Origin: Bacteroidota bacterium | GTDB lineage: Bacteria > Bacteroidota > Bacteroidia > Bacteroidales > B18-G4 | DNA: 58,928 nt | Direction of reading: 5' to 3' | Assembly: GCA_018831055.1 (NCBI GenBank) | Contig: JAHJRE010000139.1 | Span: forward strand, 102,380 to 161,307 | In this document: piece by piece, positions 35,824-43,368 of the stretch | How positions within the stretch are numbered: the first letter of the stretch is position 1 | Layout of the letters: each line of letters starts with the position of its first letter | Position numbers and translations under genes: made by a program | The notes under the pieces: model-generated | What the model was told of the DNA's origin: nothing | The model's input: the letters and a program-made list of their open reading frames with translations, nothing else | The model's database searches: none

Positions 35824-36039
35824 AATTGCTGGTTTTTGCTTAAAGATGAATGAGTTATAAGTTTATCCGGTTTTGTTTGGCTTTTACAATATCCTATTTT
35901 TCTTATTACAGAACAAATGGACACGTTAAGATTTAAACTCAATTATAGTTAATCGGGTTGCATTTTCCCGTTTGAAATTTTTACGAAAAGGAGGTATAAT
36001 AGACAAATAGTAGGCTGTTTTTTTCAACAGTCTTTATGC
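35824..36039. other. Intergenic region without recognisable genes
   Basis: AT-rich sequence between the spermidine-synthase-like start and the transposase remnant. No open frame of a recognised family, no repeat and no convincing promoter box were seen. Confidence 0.5.
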
Positions 36040-36255
36040 CTATTTAAACTCATCAATAAATTTCTTTTTCCTTTCAATGGACAATCCATTGTGATTTCTG
36101 AGTTTAGTCTTCAAAACAGGAAAATGGCCTTCTATGGCATTTGTTGTATTGGGTATGTTAAGCTCCATATGATCATACCATGTATATAGCCATTTAAAAT
36201 TGTTTTTCAGCATACGGCAAGCACTTCTCAGTCTCTATTGAATGTAATGGCTTTT
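36040..36255 (-). pseudogene. Transposase C-terminal remnant
   Basis: The minus-strand frame ending at TAG 36040-36042 reads LRSACRMLKNNFKWLY, ...MELNIPNTTNAIEGHF, PVLKTKLRNHNGLS and IERKKKFIDEF. This is the conserved C-terminal block of Bacteroidota DDE transposases (pattern NIPNTTN-x-hydrophobic-(E/D)G-x-F ... LK-x-K-x-R-x-H-x-GLS), possibly the Zn-binding variant of IS256-like elements. An in-frame TAG interrupts it just upstream of RLRSA, and the rest of the element is gone. It is a dead insertion-sequence relic next to a lone palindromic repeat copy. Confidence 0.65.
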
Positions 36256-36275
36256 CCCTGTTTCTTCACTTTTTG

Positions 36276-36375
36276 TTTATAAACATAAGACTTCTCCAAG
36301 GTCTGGTTCGCCAAAATCATAATCATTTTCCATCCAATTGAATCCGTTTTTTAATCCCGAAGAGGTTATATCTTT
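36276..36375. repeat. Lone, degenerate copy of the 168-bp array element
   Basis: TATAAACATAAGACTTCTCCAAGGTC and later TTAATCCCGAAGAGGTTATAT match, with changes, the first 100 bp of the units arrayed at 42609-43280 (ataaacataggacctcttcgaggtcc ... ttaatcccgaagggattacatgttta). Both hairpins are partly decayed (for example CTTCTCCAAG for CTCTTCGAG). The distance between the two hairpins is similar to the array units. This shows the element is dispersed, not only tandem. Confidence 0.7.
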
Positions 36376-36386
36376 ATTGATTATAT

Positions 36387-36425
36387 AAAAGGGACTCCAT
36401 CCTACGGGATGGAGTCCCTTTTTAT
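36387..36425 (-). terminator. Strong bidirectional hairpin terminator
   Basis: GGGACTCCATCC (36391-36402) pairs perfectly with GGATGGAGTCCC (36407-36418) around TACG. It is flanked by AAAA on one side and TTTTTAT on the other, so it can work in both directions. It lies 24 bp after the stop of the NmrA-like gene on the minus strand. Confidence 0.8.
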
Positions 36426-36448
36426 ATGACTGTGTCGTCAATTTTAAG

Positions 36449-37273
36449 CTATACCTTCTTCTCCAGCCACTTCTTAAACGTTGTTTCCGGTTTGCCCAGC
36501 AATTTATCGGTAAAAGTTGGATCCCCCTGTTCCCTGGCTTTCTCGAAGTAGCCATAAAGCAAGGCTACCATTTTCATTTCTTTTTTCCCTGTTAAGGTTC
36601 CGATCAGTTTCATCATCCATAAGGGAATGTCCGATACTTTTTTTATTTCAGGATGGACCTTACCGACATATTCTACCAGCAGGTCGCGCATTTTGTGATA
36701 TTCAGGCCCGAAAACAAAGAAAATGTTGTTTCTGGCTTCAGGTTTTGCGTAAGCTGCCGCAACCATCCTGGCATAATCATCGGCGGCCACCCAACGGTAG
36801 GGGTGGGGTTGCTTGCCAATCATCATGGCTTTGCCATTTCTGACCATCAACTCAAGGGATTCGAAGAACCAGGTTGGACGAAAGATCATGTAGGGTATCC
36901 CGCTGTTGATTAGCGCCAGCTCTGCCTGGTATTTCTTTTCAGTCATGAAAAACCAACGATTCTCTTCGCAAACGGATGCCCCGGAAATACCCGATATTGT
37001 GTTGATCCCGGCTTTCCTTGCTGCAGCAACTATTTGCTTCATGGCAGCTTCTTCATCAACTTTTGCGAGATTGGTGTGGATGGCGGTGCAACCCTTCATA
37101 GCACCTTCAAGATCGGCCGGATTGAAGAAATCTCCCCGGTAAACCTCAAATCCTTCCTTTTCTGAAACTGAACGTGAAAAAAGCCTTACATCATGACCGG
37201 CTTCTTTCAGTTTTTCTGCAACTGGCCGTCCTAACATGCCTTTGCCTCCGATAACTAGGATTTTTTCCGACAT
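36449..37273 (-). CDS. NmrA-like/atypical SDR NAD(P)-binding protein
   Basis: The 274-residue protein begins with a dinucleotide-binding motif ILVIGGKGMLGRPVAEKL (GGxGxxG, residues 5-22). It then shows the NmrA/atypical short-chain dehydrogenase pattern: VYRGDFFNPADLEGAMKGC, MTEKKYQAELALINSGIPYMIFRPTWFFESL and PYRWVAADDYARMVAAAY. The usual YxxxK catalytic pair is shifted (KKYQAE), as in NmrA-like and complex I NDUFA9-type proteins. It may be a quinone- or flavin-reductase-like enzyme or a redox sensor. It is monocistronic with a good terminator. Confidence 0.82.
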   Translation of the reverse strand: MSEKILVIGGKGMLGRPVAEKLKEAGHDVRLFSRSVSEKEGFEVYRGDFFNPADLEGAMKGCTAIHTNLAKVDEEAAMKQIVAAARKAGINTISGISGASVCEENRWFFMTEKKYQAELALINSGIPYMIFRPTWFFESLELMVRNGKAMMIGKQPHPYRWVAADDYARMVAAAYAKPEARNNIFFVFGPEYHKMRDLLVEYVGKVHPEIKKVSDIPLWMMKLIGTLTGKKEMKMVALLYGYFEKAREQGDPTFTDKLLGKPETTFKKWLEKKV

Positions 37274-37421
37274 AGAACAAATAGTTAAATGTTTTTTTTA
37301 TTTATTGCGCCGAAATTACAGAATATCAGGTTTCCGGTAAGATTATTTTTTGACAAATGAATTTTCAGAATTTTGCAACGAGTGTTATGGAAATAATAGA
37401 TAAACTTTATGGTTATAGCGA

Positions 37422-38603
37422 TTATGCCCCAATCCTGTATGTCTCTTTCTGAACCCTGCTCCGGTATTCCGTTGGCGTTTCTCCGGTGATCTTCCTGAAA
37501 GCATTGTAGAAGGCCGATTTGGAGTTAAATCCGCAATCCCAGGCCAGAGATATGATCTTCAGGTGATCATAATCAGGATCGTTCAGGTATTTTTTTACTT
37601 CCTCAATACGGTAAGAATTTACAAACTCGTAGAAATTCTGATGGAAATTTTCATTGATCACCTGGGAGAGTTTATGGAATGATGTATCCAGCTTTTCTGC
37701 AAGATCATTAATGTTGAGATCACAGTTGATGAAGGGCTTTTCAGTCCGCATGAGGACTTTTAGCTGTTGGGCTATTTCCTGGCCTTCTATGTCGTTTAAC
37801 CCCGAACGTTCATATTTTTTCCCGTTAATATTTTCTGCGTTTATTTTTGATACCAATCCCGGATTGATTGATCCTGTCTGGTTATATTCGCTGAAAATCC
37901 CTTCCTGCCTGTAACCGTAAATGCCCACCCCAAGAACGTATACCTCCAATACTATCACTGAAATCGTTGCCGTAGAATATGGAAAGTTAATAAGACCGAA
38001 TTCTCCAAGATATAATAAAAGAAAAGCAACCAGGAAATAGATCATTAAGCCTCCTGTCAGATAAAAGGCCCATCTTAAGTCCTTCTTCCTGATATTTGAA
38101 AAGAATGAATATACTTCTTTGCGATAAGTCCGGATCCTGAATAATGTCGCAATTAGGTAGAAGGGTGTAATCCAGTCCCAAATATATACCATCACGATAT
38201 TAAAAAGATCACTCCGGGTGGCATAAAGGAAAAACGGATCCTGTGTATTTCCTGATATCAGATATCGGGTATATGGTATCATGATGATAATCAGTGGCGC
38301 CAGATGAAAAAGGTGTTTACGGCGGAAGCGCAAATCAGGATGAACCAGAAAATCAATGTATAGTAAAGTTGCCGGTCCCAGGATGGCCCAATAAACAAGG
38401 TCCAGCACTATGATGCGGTTGTCTGCCTGACCGGTGATCGGTGTGCCGGTAAATCGATAGAAAAGCTCGGCTCCGATCATAAGCAGGGTTAATGCCAAAA
38501 GGTAGTCCTTTACCTGTTTTTTCTTTTTGAAAAGGATAAGGACAATAAACAACACTACCTGGCCCATGCCCAGCAATGCGATGTATTTTACGGGATTATC
38601 CAT
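37422..38603 (-). CDS. Membrane-anchored AraC-family transcriptional regulator (7TM-HTH)
   Basis: The 393-residue protein has seven or so N-terminal transmembrane helices (about residues 8-225, e.g. YIALLGMGQVVLFIVLILF, AFYLTGGLMIYFLVAFLLLYL). A cytoplasmic linker and a C-terminal AraC HTH pair follow (about 285-385: INDLAEKLDTSFHKLSQVINENFHQNFYEFVNSYRIEEVKKYL ... IISLAWDCGFNSKSAFYNAFRKITGETPTEYR). This architecture is common in Bacteroidota and couples an unknown membrane signal to transcription. It is divergent from the VCBS/LamG protein gene with a 174-bp gap, which makes that gene a candidate target. Confidence 0.88.
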   Translation of the reverse strand: MDNPVKYIALLGMGQVVLFIVLILFKKKKQVKDYLLALTLLMIGAELFYRFTGTPITGQADNRIIVLDLVYWAILGPATLLYIDFLVHPDLRFRRKHLFHLAPLIIIMIPYTRYLISGNTQDPFFLYATRSDLFNIVMVYIWDWITPFYLIATLFRIRTYRKEVYSFFSNIRKKDLRWAFYLTGGLMIYFLVAFLLLYLGEFGLINFPYSTATISVIVLEVYVLGVGIYGYRQEGIFSEYNQTGSINPGLVSKINAENINGKKYERSGLNDIEGQEIAQQLKVLMRTEKPFINCDLNINDLAEKLDTSFHKLSQVINENFHQNFYEFVNSYRIEEVKKYLNDPDYDHLKIISLAWDCGFNSKSAFYNAFRKITGETPTEYRSRVQKETYRIGA

Positions 38604-38777
38604 GAATCAAAAGTAAAGCTATTCCATGTGAAATGTTTTATGAATCTGCATTTTGCACAAGCGGATTAACGGATAGTATGTATCGCAGGTTGGATAAGTT
38701 GTTGTCCCGACCGATCAAACAGGACTCATTTCTCCGGGATGCAGGATACTTTTGAAGTAAATTTTAAATTTTTAAGT

Positions 38778-41141
38778 ATGAAAAAGTATTTGTTACTCCC
38801 TGTTGCTGCTTTCCTGATCCTGCATCCTGCAGTTTTGTTTTCTCAGTTAGAGTTAACCGAAAACCTGATCCGCAAGGAATTTGGTGGGGCCTGTTCGCTG
38901 GCTGCGGCAGACTTCAACAATGACGGATACTTCGACTTTGCCATAACGGCATCCGACAGTGGCCATGTTGGATGGTTCGAAAATGATGGAACACAACAGT
39001 TCATCCGGCATATGATCACGGAAGATTTTCCGGGAGCCAGAGCTCTCGATATTGCCGATTTTGATGGTGATAATGATATGGATGTTGTAGCCACTGCTTA
39101 TAATGCAAACAGGATTTCCTGGTTTGAGAATGACGGGTCGGGAAATTTCACCGAACATATTCTTGTTGATAACTGGACCGGGGCCAGTTATGTCTTCACC
39201 CGGGACCATCTGGAAGGCATCGACCTGGACATGGACGGAGACGGTGATACCGATGTGCTGGCCACAGCCTGCGGCGGAGATATTATTTCCTGGTTTGAAA
39301 ATGATGGTAATCAGAATTTTACCGAACATATCCTGAAAGATAACTGGGATAAAGCGAATTATGCCACAGCCACCGATCTCGACGAAGACGGGGACATGGA
39401 TGTGATCGCCACGGCTAAAGCCGGACAAATCGTATGGTTTGAAAATGATGGTTTCATGACTTTTACTGAACATGAGATATTCACAGGATGGGCTGGTCCG
39501 AATTCCGTTATGGCAACCGATATCGATGGCGATGGTGATGTCGATTTCGCCGCCACAGCTTGTGGTAGCGATGACAAAGTAGCCTGGTTTCAAAACGATG
39601 GTAACGAGAATTTTACGTATCACCTTATCCGGGAGAATTATAACGGGGCCAGGACGGTGAACATGGCCGATTTTTCCAACGACGGCGATATTGATATCCT
39701 TGCTATTGCCTGGCAGGGAGCTATCGCTTCCATCTTTGAAAACGACGGGGCACAGAACTTCACCGAATACATTTTCTGCGATGCTGCCTTTGATCTTTTG
39801 AAAACGGATATTCTTGACATAGACTTCGACGGAGACCTGGATATTATCGGTGCATGCTTCGGGGCCGATGAGATCCGCTGGTGGGAGAACGAACAATACG
39901 GCGCCCGCTTTGAAGGTACTCCGCTCTCAGGGCATATTCCGCTTCAGGTAAGCTTTACGGATAACTCTGTTTTCCCTTTCCCCATAGTTTATCGCGCATG
40001 GGATTTTGATCATGATGGTATTGTTGATTCCAATGAGGAAAATCCTTCCTGGATTTTTGAAAACCCGGGAAAATATACCGTAAGCCTCGAGGTAAGAACA
40101 GATTCGCTGAGCAGGATGGTTGTTTACGAAGATTATATTGCTGTTTTTGACGGGGAAAGCGCCCTGGAATTTAATGGCAGCGGCAGCTTTGCCTGGTGTG
40201 AGGCTACCCCGGAACTGGATCTTTGTGGTCCCTTTTCCCTCGAGGCTTGGATCAATCCTGCCACCTACGGAGCTGCCCCGGGGATGGGAATGGGAAGGAT
40301 CTTCGATAAAGGCAGATTCATGATATACCTCATCGCGTCATTATCCCCTTTCAACGATAGTTGCCTCGTGCTCGAAATGGAGCATAACAGCAAAGCAACC
40401 AGCAGGATATGTACCCCCGCAGGGTCCATCAAAACCGGCCAATGGCAGCATATTGCAGTTACCTACGATGCGGCGGGCCTTGTTACTATGTACATCAACG
40501 GGGAAGCGCAAACCCTTACCATAATCAATCCTCCCAACGGCCCGGTCATACATAATGCTGACAAACAACTTATCATTGGTAAATCAGCAACCATGCCCTA
40601 CAGTTCCTTCAACGGCATCATCGATGAAGCCAGGGTGTGGGAGTCAATCCGGTCGCAGGAAGAGGTCGAAACCCACATGGATCATTATCTCATTGGTAAT
40701 GAAAGCGGTCTCCTGGGATACTGGAAATTTAATGAAGGAGCCGGACCGGAAGCGGTTGACCTGACAGGCCATGGAAATAATTGCACACGCAACGGCGCCC
40801 AATGGTGCCAGGGTAAACACCTCGACAATCCCGTGAGCATTTACGATAATGATGGTTCTGGTTTGAATATCCTTGACTTGCAGGTTTTTCCAAATCCTTT
40901 TGATTCAGGAGCAGAGATACAGTTTCATCTGAATCAAACATCTTACCTGCATGTCGCGGTTTTTGACGTCCATGGCAGGTTGGTGAGGAATTTAACAGAA
41001 GGTATTCATCATGCAGGTAGTCAGCAAATTTTCTGGGATGGATCGACAACCCGGGGGAAAAATGCAGCCCCGGGAATATACATTTGCCGTATTCACGCAG
41101 GAAATGCGCATGGTGAAATTAAGATGGTAAAGGTTCGCTGA
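38778..41141 (+). CDS. T9SS-secreted VCBS/FG-GAP-repeat, PKD and LamG protein
   Basis: ATG at 38778 gives MKKYLLLPVAAFLILHPAVLFSQ; an upstream in-frame ATG at 38739 would precede the signal peptide. The 787-residue product contains about seven to eight VCBS/FG-GAP repeats at roughly 30-385, each with a DxDxDGDxD calcium loop and the phrase ISWFENDGxxxFTEHIL. A PKD-like domain follows (FTDNSVFPFPIVYRAWDFDHDGIVDS), then a LamG/concanavalin-like domain (FNGSGSFAWCEATPELDLCGPFSLEAWI ... GIIDEARVWESIRSQEEV). The C-terminus is an FlgD-like T9SS sorting domain (VFPNPFDSGAEIQFHL ... GIYICRI). It is probably a surface adhesin or glycan-binding protein. Confidence 0.9.
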   Translation: MKKYLLLPVAAFLILHPAVLFSQLELTENLIRKEFGGACSLAAADFNNDGYFDFAITASDSGHVGWFENDGTQQFIRHMITEDFPGARALDIADFDGDNDMDVVATAYNANRISWFENDGSGNFTEHILVDNWTGASYVFTRDHLEGIDLDMDGDGDTDVLATACGGDIISWFENDGNQNFTEHILKDNWDKANYATATDLDEDGDMDVIATAKAGQIVWFENDGFMTFTEHEIFTGWAGPNSVMATDIDGDGDVDFAATACGSDDKVAWFQNDGNENFTYHLIRENYNGARTVNMADFSNDGDIDILAIAWQGAIASIFENDGAQNFTEYIFCDAAFDLLKTDILDIDFDGDLDIIGACFGADEIRWWENEQYGARFEGTPLSGHIPLQVSFTDNSVFPFPIVYRAWDFDHDGIVDSNEENPSWIFENPGKYTVSLEVRTDSLSRMVVYEDYIAVFDGESALEFNGSGSFAWCEATPELDLCGPFSLEAWINPATYGAAPGMGMGRIFDKGRFMIYLIASLSPFNDSCLVLEMEHNSKATSRICTPAGSIKTGQWQHIAVTYDAAGLVTMYINGEAQTLTIINPPNGPVIHNADKQLIIGKSATMPYSSFNGIIDEARVWESIRSQEEVETHMDHYLIGNESGLLGYWKFNEGAGPEAVDLTGHGNNCTRNGAQWCQGKHLDNPVSIYDNDGSGLNILDLQVFPNPFDSGAEIQFHLNQTSYLHVAVFDVHGRLVRNLTEGIHHAGSQQIFWDGSTTRGKNAAPGIYICRIHAGNAHGEIKMVKVR

Positions 41142-41145
41142 CTCG

Positions 41146-41185
41146 TTTGGGGAGATGCTGTTTGCGTCTCCCCAAATATTTTATT
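41146..41185 (+). terminator. Hairpin terminator after the VCBS/LamG gene
   Basis: TTTGGGGAGA (41146-41155) pairs with TCTCCCCAAA (41167-41176) around an 11-nt loop, followed by TATTTTATTT. It lies immediately after the stop at 41141 and before the MFS gene. Confidence 0.75.
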
Positions 41186-41228
41186 TCTTTGATTGTTTTC
41201 CCGAAATGATCCTTAATTTAGCCTCTGT

Positions 41229-42596
41229 ATGCCTGCGGGAAAGCTTTCACACGAAAACAGCATGCTGGGCTCGGTTTACATTGGTGCCCTGCTTGTATTG
41301 ATGGATCTCAGCGCCATCAATATCGCCCTGCCGACCATCGGGGCTTTCTTTGATATGGAACCCGCGGAGGTGTCATGGCTGCTCATCCTCCCCATGCTTA
41401 CTTCAAGCGGCTTTTCAATGATCTCAGGACGGCTGACCGAGCTTGCCGGTCCCAGGAAACTGCTTCTGATGGGTAATGCTTCCTTCATGGTGCTGACATT
41501 CCTTTGCTTCGTCGTAAAGGATTTCGAGTGGATACTGGCATTCAGGATTTTACAGGGTTTTCCCCAGTCGTTGATTTATGTGATGGGACCGGCGCTTATC
41601 CGGCACAGGCTTCATTTCTCCAGGAGGCAGCAATCATATGGAATATGGATGATGTGTACCGGCATTGGCATCGCTCTGGGCCCGTTCATCGGGGGATTCC
41701 TGGTTGAAAACCCGGGCTGGAACTATGTGTTCCTGATCAATGTCCCCCTGGCTTTGGCCGGGTTTGTTTTTGCCCTGGGAATGGAGAAATCCAAAGGATC
41801 CGGAGCCATTTGGAATAAACTGGATATTCCCGGTTCTGTGCTGAGTTTTGTCTTTCTTGCTTTACTGGTTTTCGGACTGGGTCTTGCCCGCAGGAAGGGC
41901 ATCGCCGATCCGCTCGTGGCCAGCTTATTGATCTTATCCGTCGTTTTCCTGGTGCTATTTTTAAAACAGGAAAGGAAGACACGCTATCCGGTCTTCGACC
42001 TCAGCCTTTTCAGGATCAGGAATTTCAACCTCAGCATGACGGGTTTTTTCATATTCTTTTTCATTAACGTGGGGTCGAGGTTCCTGAGGCCTTATTATTT
42101 CGAGGAGGGCTTGTCCCTTTCACCCCGCGAATCCGGGTACCTTATGATGATAGCACCCCTGGTACTGGTCCTTGTTTCAGGGCTGAGCGGGTTTGTGGGC
42201 CGCTTTTTGTCTTCTTACAGGATGTATTTGTCGGGAACTGTGTTGCTGGCCGTTAGCACGCTGATGTTTTGCCTCTGGGACGGGCAGTCACAGACCTGGT
42301 TCCTGGTAATAACCATGGTAATCCTGGGCGTAGCCATGGGATTGTATTACCCGGTGTCGAGTTTTGTGGGTATGTCGGGACTGCCCGACGGGAAGCACGG
42401 CATGGGCTCGGCCGCTATCTCGGTTTCCAAAAGCCTGGGGAAACTGATGGGCGTGCTGGTGTTCTCGCAGATCTTTACCTGGCTGTTGCTCGAAGCCGGG
42501 AACGATATTGTGGGTGCATTCCGGATCACGTTTGTCATTGCAACGGGACTGGCCTTCTTGTCGGTGGTATTGTCGGTGTTTTTGAGAAGGGTGTGA
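41229..42596 (+). CDS. MFS drug exporter (DHA2/EmrB-QacA type)
   Basis: The 455-residue permease has 12-14 hydrophobic helices. The N-terminal MDLSAINIALPTIGAFFDMEPAEVSWLL is the D1-motif signature of the 14-TM DHA2 family (LDxTIVNVALP in classical members). Motif A-like ISGRLTELAGPRKLLLMG and motif C-like GIGIALGPFIGGFLVENPGWNYVFLINVP are also present. It should be a proton-coupled exporter of amphiphilic compounds or drugs. No regulator or membrane-fusion partner is adjacent; it stands alone between a terminator and the repeat array. Confidence 0.9.
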   Translation: MPAGKLSHENSMLGSVYIGALLVLMDLSAINIALPTIGAFFDMEPAEVSWLLILPMLTSSGFSMISGRLTELAGPRKLLLMGNASFMVLTFLCFVVKDFEWILAFRILQGFPQSLIYVMGPALIRHRLHFSRRQQSYGIWMMCTGIGIALGPFIGGFLVENPGWNYVFLINVPLALAGFVFALGMEKSKGSGAIWNKLDIPGSVLSFVFLALLVFGLGLARRKGIADPLVASLLILSVVFLVLFLKQERKTRYPVFDLSLFRIRNFNLSMTGFFIFFFINVGSRFLRPYYFEEGLSLSPRESGYLMMIAPLVLVLVSGLSGFVGRFLSSYRMYLSGTVLLAVSTLMFCLWDGQSQTWFLVITMVILGVAMGLYYPVSSFVGMSGLPDGKHGMGSAAISVSKSLGKLMGVLVFSQIFTWLLLEAGNDIVGAFRITFVIATGLAFLSVVLSVFLRRV

Positions 42597-42608
42597 TGGG
42601 GTTCCGGT

Positions 42609-43280
42609 CTATAAACATAGGACCTCTTCGAGGTCCTATACGTAATAGAAATGATAATTTCCAATCTCTTTGAATACCAGTCTTAATCCCGAAGGGATTA
42701 CATGTTTATAACACCAATGCGGCATAGTAATGTGCGACCCCTTCGGGGTCGAATGTGCTATACCCAATCGTTTTGGCTATAAACATAGGACCTCTTCGAG
42801 GTCCGGTACGTAATAGAAATGATAATTTTCAATCTCTTTGAATACAGGTCTTAATCCCGAAGGGATTACATGTTTATAGCAAGAATGTGGGATAACCTTG
42901 TGCGACCCCGAAGGGGTCGAATGTGCTATGCCCAATCGTTTTGGCTATAAACATAGGACTTCTTCGAGGTCCGGTACGTAATAGAAATGATAATTTCCAA
43001 TCTCTTCGAATACCGGTCTTAATCCCGAAGGGATTACATGTTTATAGCAAGAATGTGGGATAACGTTGTGCGACCCCGAAGGGGTCGAATGTGCTATGCC
43101 CAATTGTTTTGGCTATAAACATAGGACCTCTTCGAGGTCCGGTTTGTAAGTATAATATTCATTTCCAATCTGATCGACGCCCGGCCTTAATCCCGAAGGG
43201 ATTACATGTTTATAGCAAGAATGTGGGATAACCTTGTGCGACCCCGAAGGGGTCGAATGTGCTATGCCCAATCGTTTTGC
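42609..43280. repeat. Tandem array of four 168-bp palindromic repeat units
   Basis: Units start at 42609, 42777, 42945 and 43113, each exactly 168 bp from the next, with only point differences. Every unit holds three perfect 7-3-7 hairpins: H1 GGACCTC-TTC-GAGGTCC, H2 TAATCCC-GAA-GGGATTA, H3 CGACCCC-GAA-GGGGTCG (unit 2 positions 42788-42804, 42852-42868, 42903-42919). H1 to H2 is bounded by an outer inverted repeat, CTATAAACAT ... ATGTTTATAG, making a roughly 103-bp element followed by a 65-bp linker with H3. No credible gene lies inside; a short minus-strand frame is made of repeat sequence. A diverged copy is at 36276-36375. Confidence 0.9.
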
Positions 43281-43287
43281 CTCCGGC

Positions 43288-43319
43288 TTTGTGTATTTCA
43301 AATGATTTTATTATTTTTG
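43288..43319 (+). promoter_or_regulatory. Promoter of the DUF4143 AAA ATPase gene
   Basis: TTTG (43288-43291), 20 bp, TATTTTTG (43312-43319) is a near-perfect Bacteroidota promoter. It begins just after the last repeat unit and lies 49 bp before the ATG. Confidence 0.6.
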
Positions 43320-43320
43320 C

Positions 43321-43364
43321 TAAATAGTAAATAGTAATTATGATTAAAATTACTAAATAGTAAT
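43321..43364. promoter_or_regulatory. TAGTAA-type repeats in the leader of the ATPase gene
   Basis: TAAATAGTAA is repeated three times between promoter and start codon. The last copy lies in a 16-bp inverted repeat ATTACTA-AA-TAGTAAT (43349-43364), five bases before the ATG. The site is downstream of the promoter, a location suited to repression or translational control. No Shine-Dalgarno sequence is present. Confidence 0.5.
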
Positions 43365-43368
43365 TAGT

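Noticed and set aside
38853-39896. 347-residue antisense frame opposite the VCBS protein
   Set aside because: Its length is caused by the regular VCBS repeats on the other strand; it lacks a signal peptide or known domain.
42609-43280. CRISPR array
   Set aside because: Units are 168 bp and repeat over their full length with no variable spacers; no cas genes are near.
43113-43301. Small minus-strand gene in the repeat array
   Set aside because: The frame is composed of the repeat itself (HVIPSGLRPG, EEVLCL); similar frames arise in any copy, including the lone one at 36277, and there is no conserved start or promoter.
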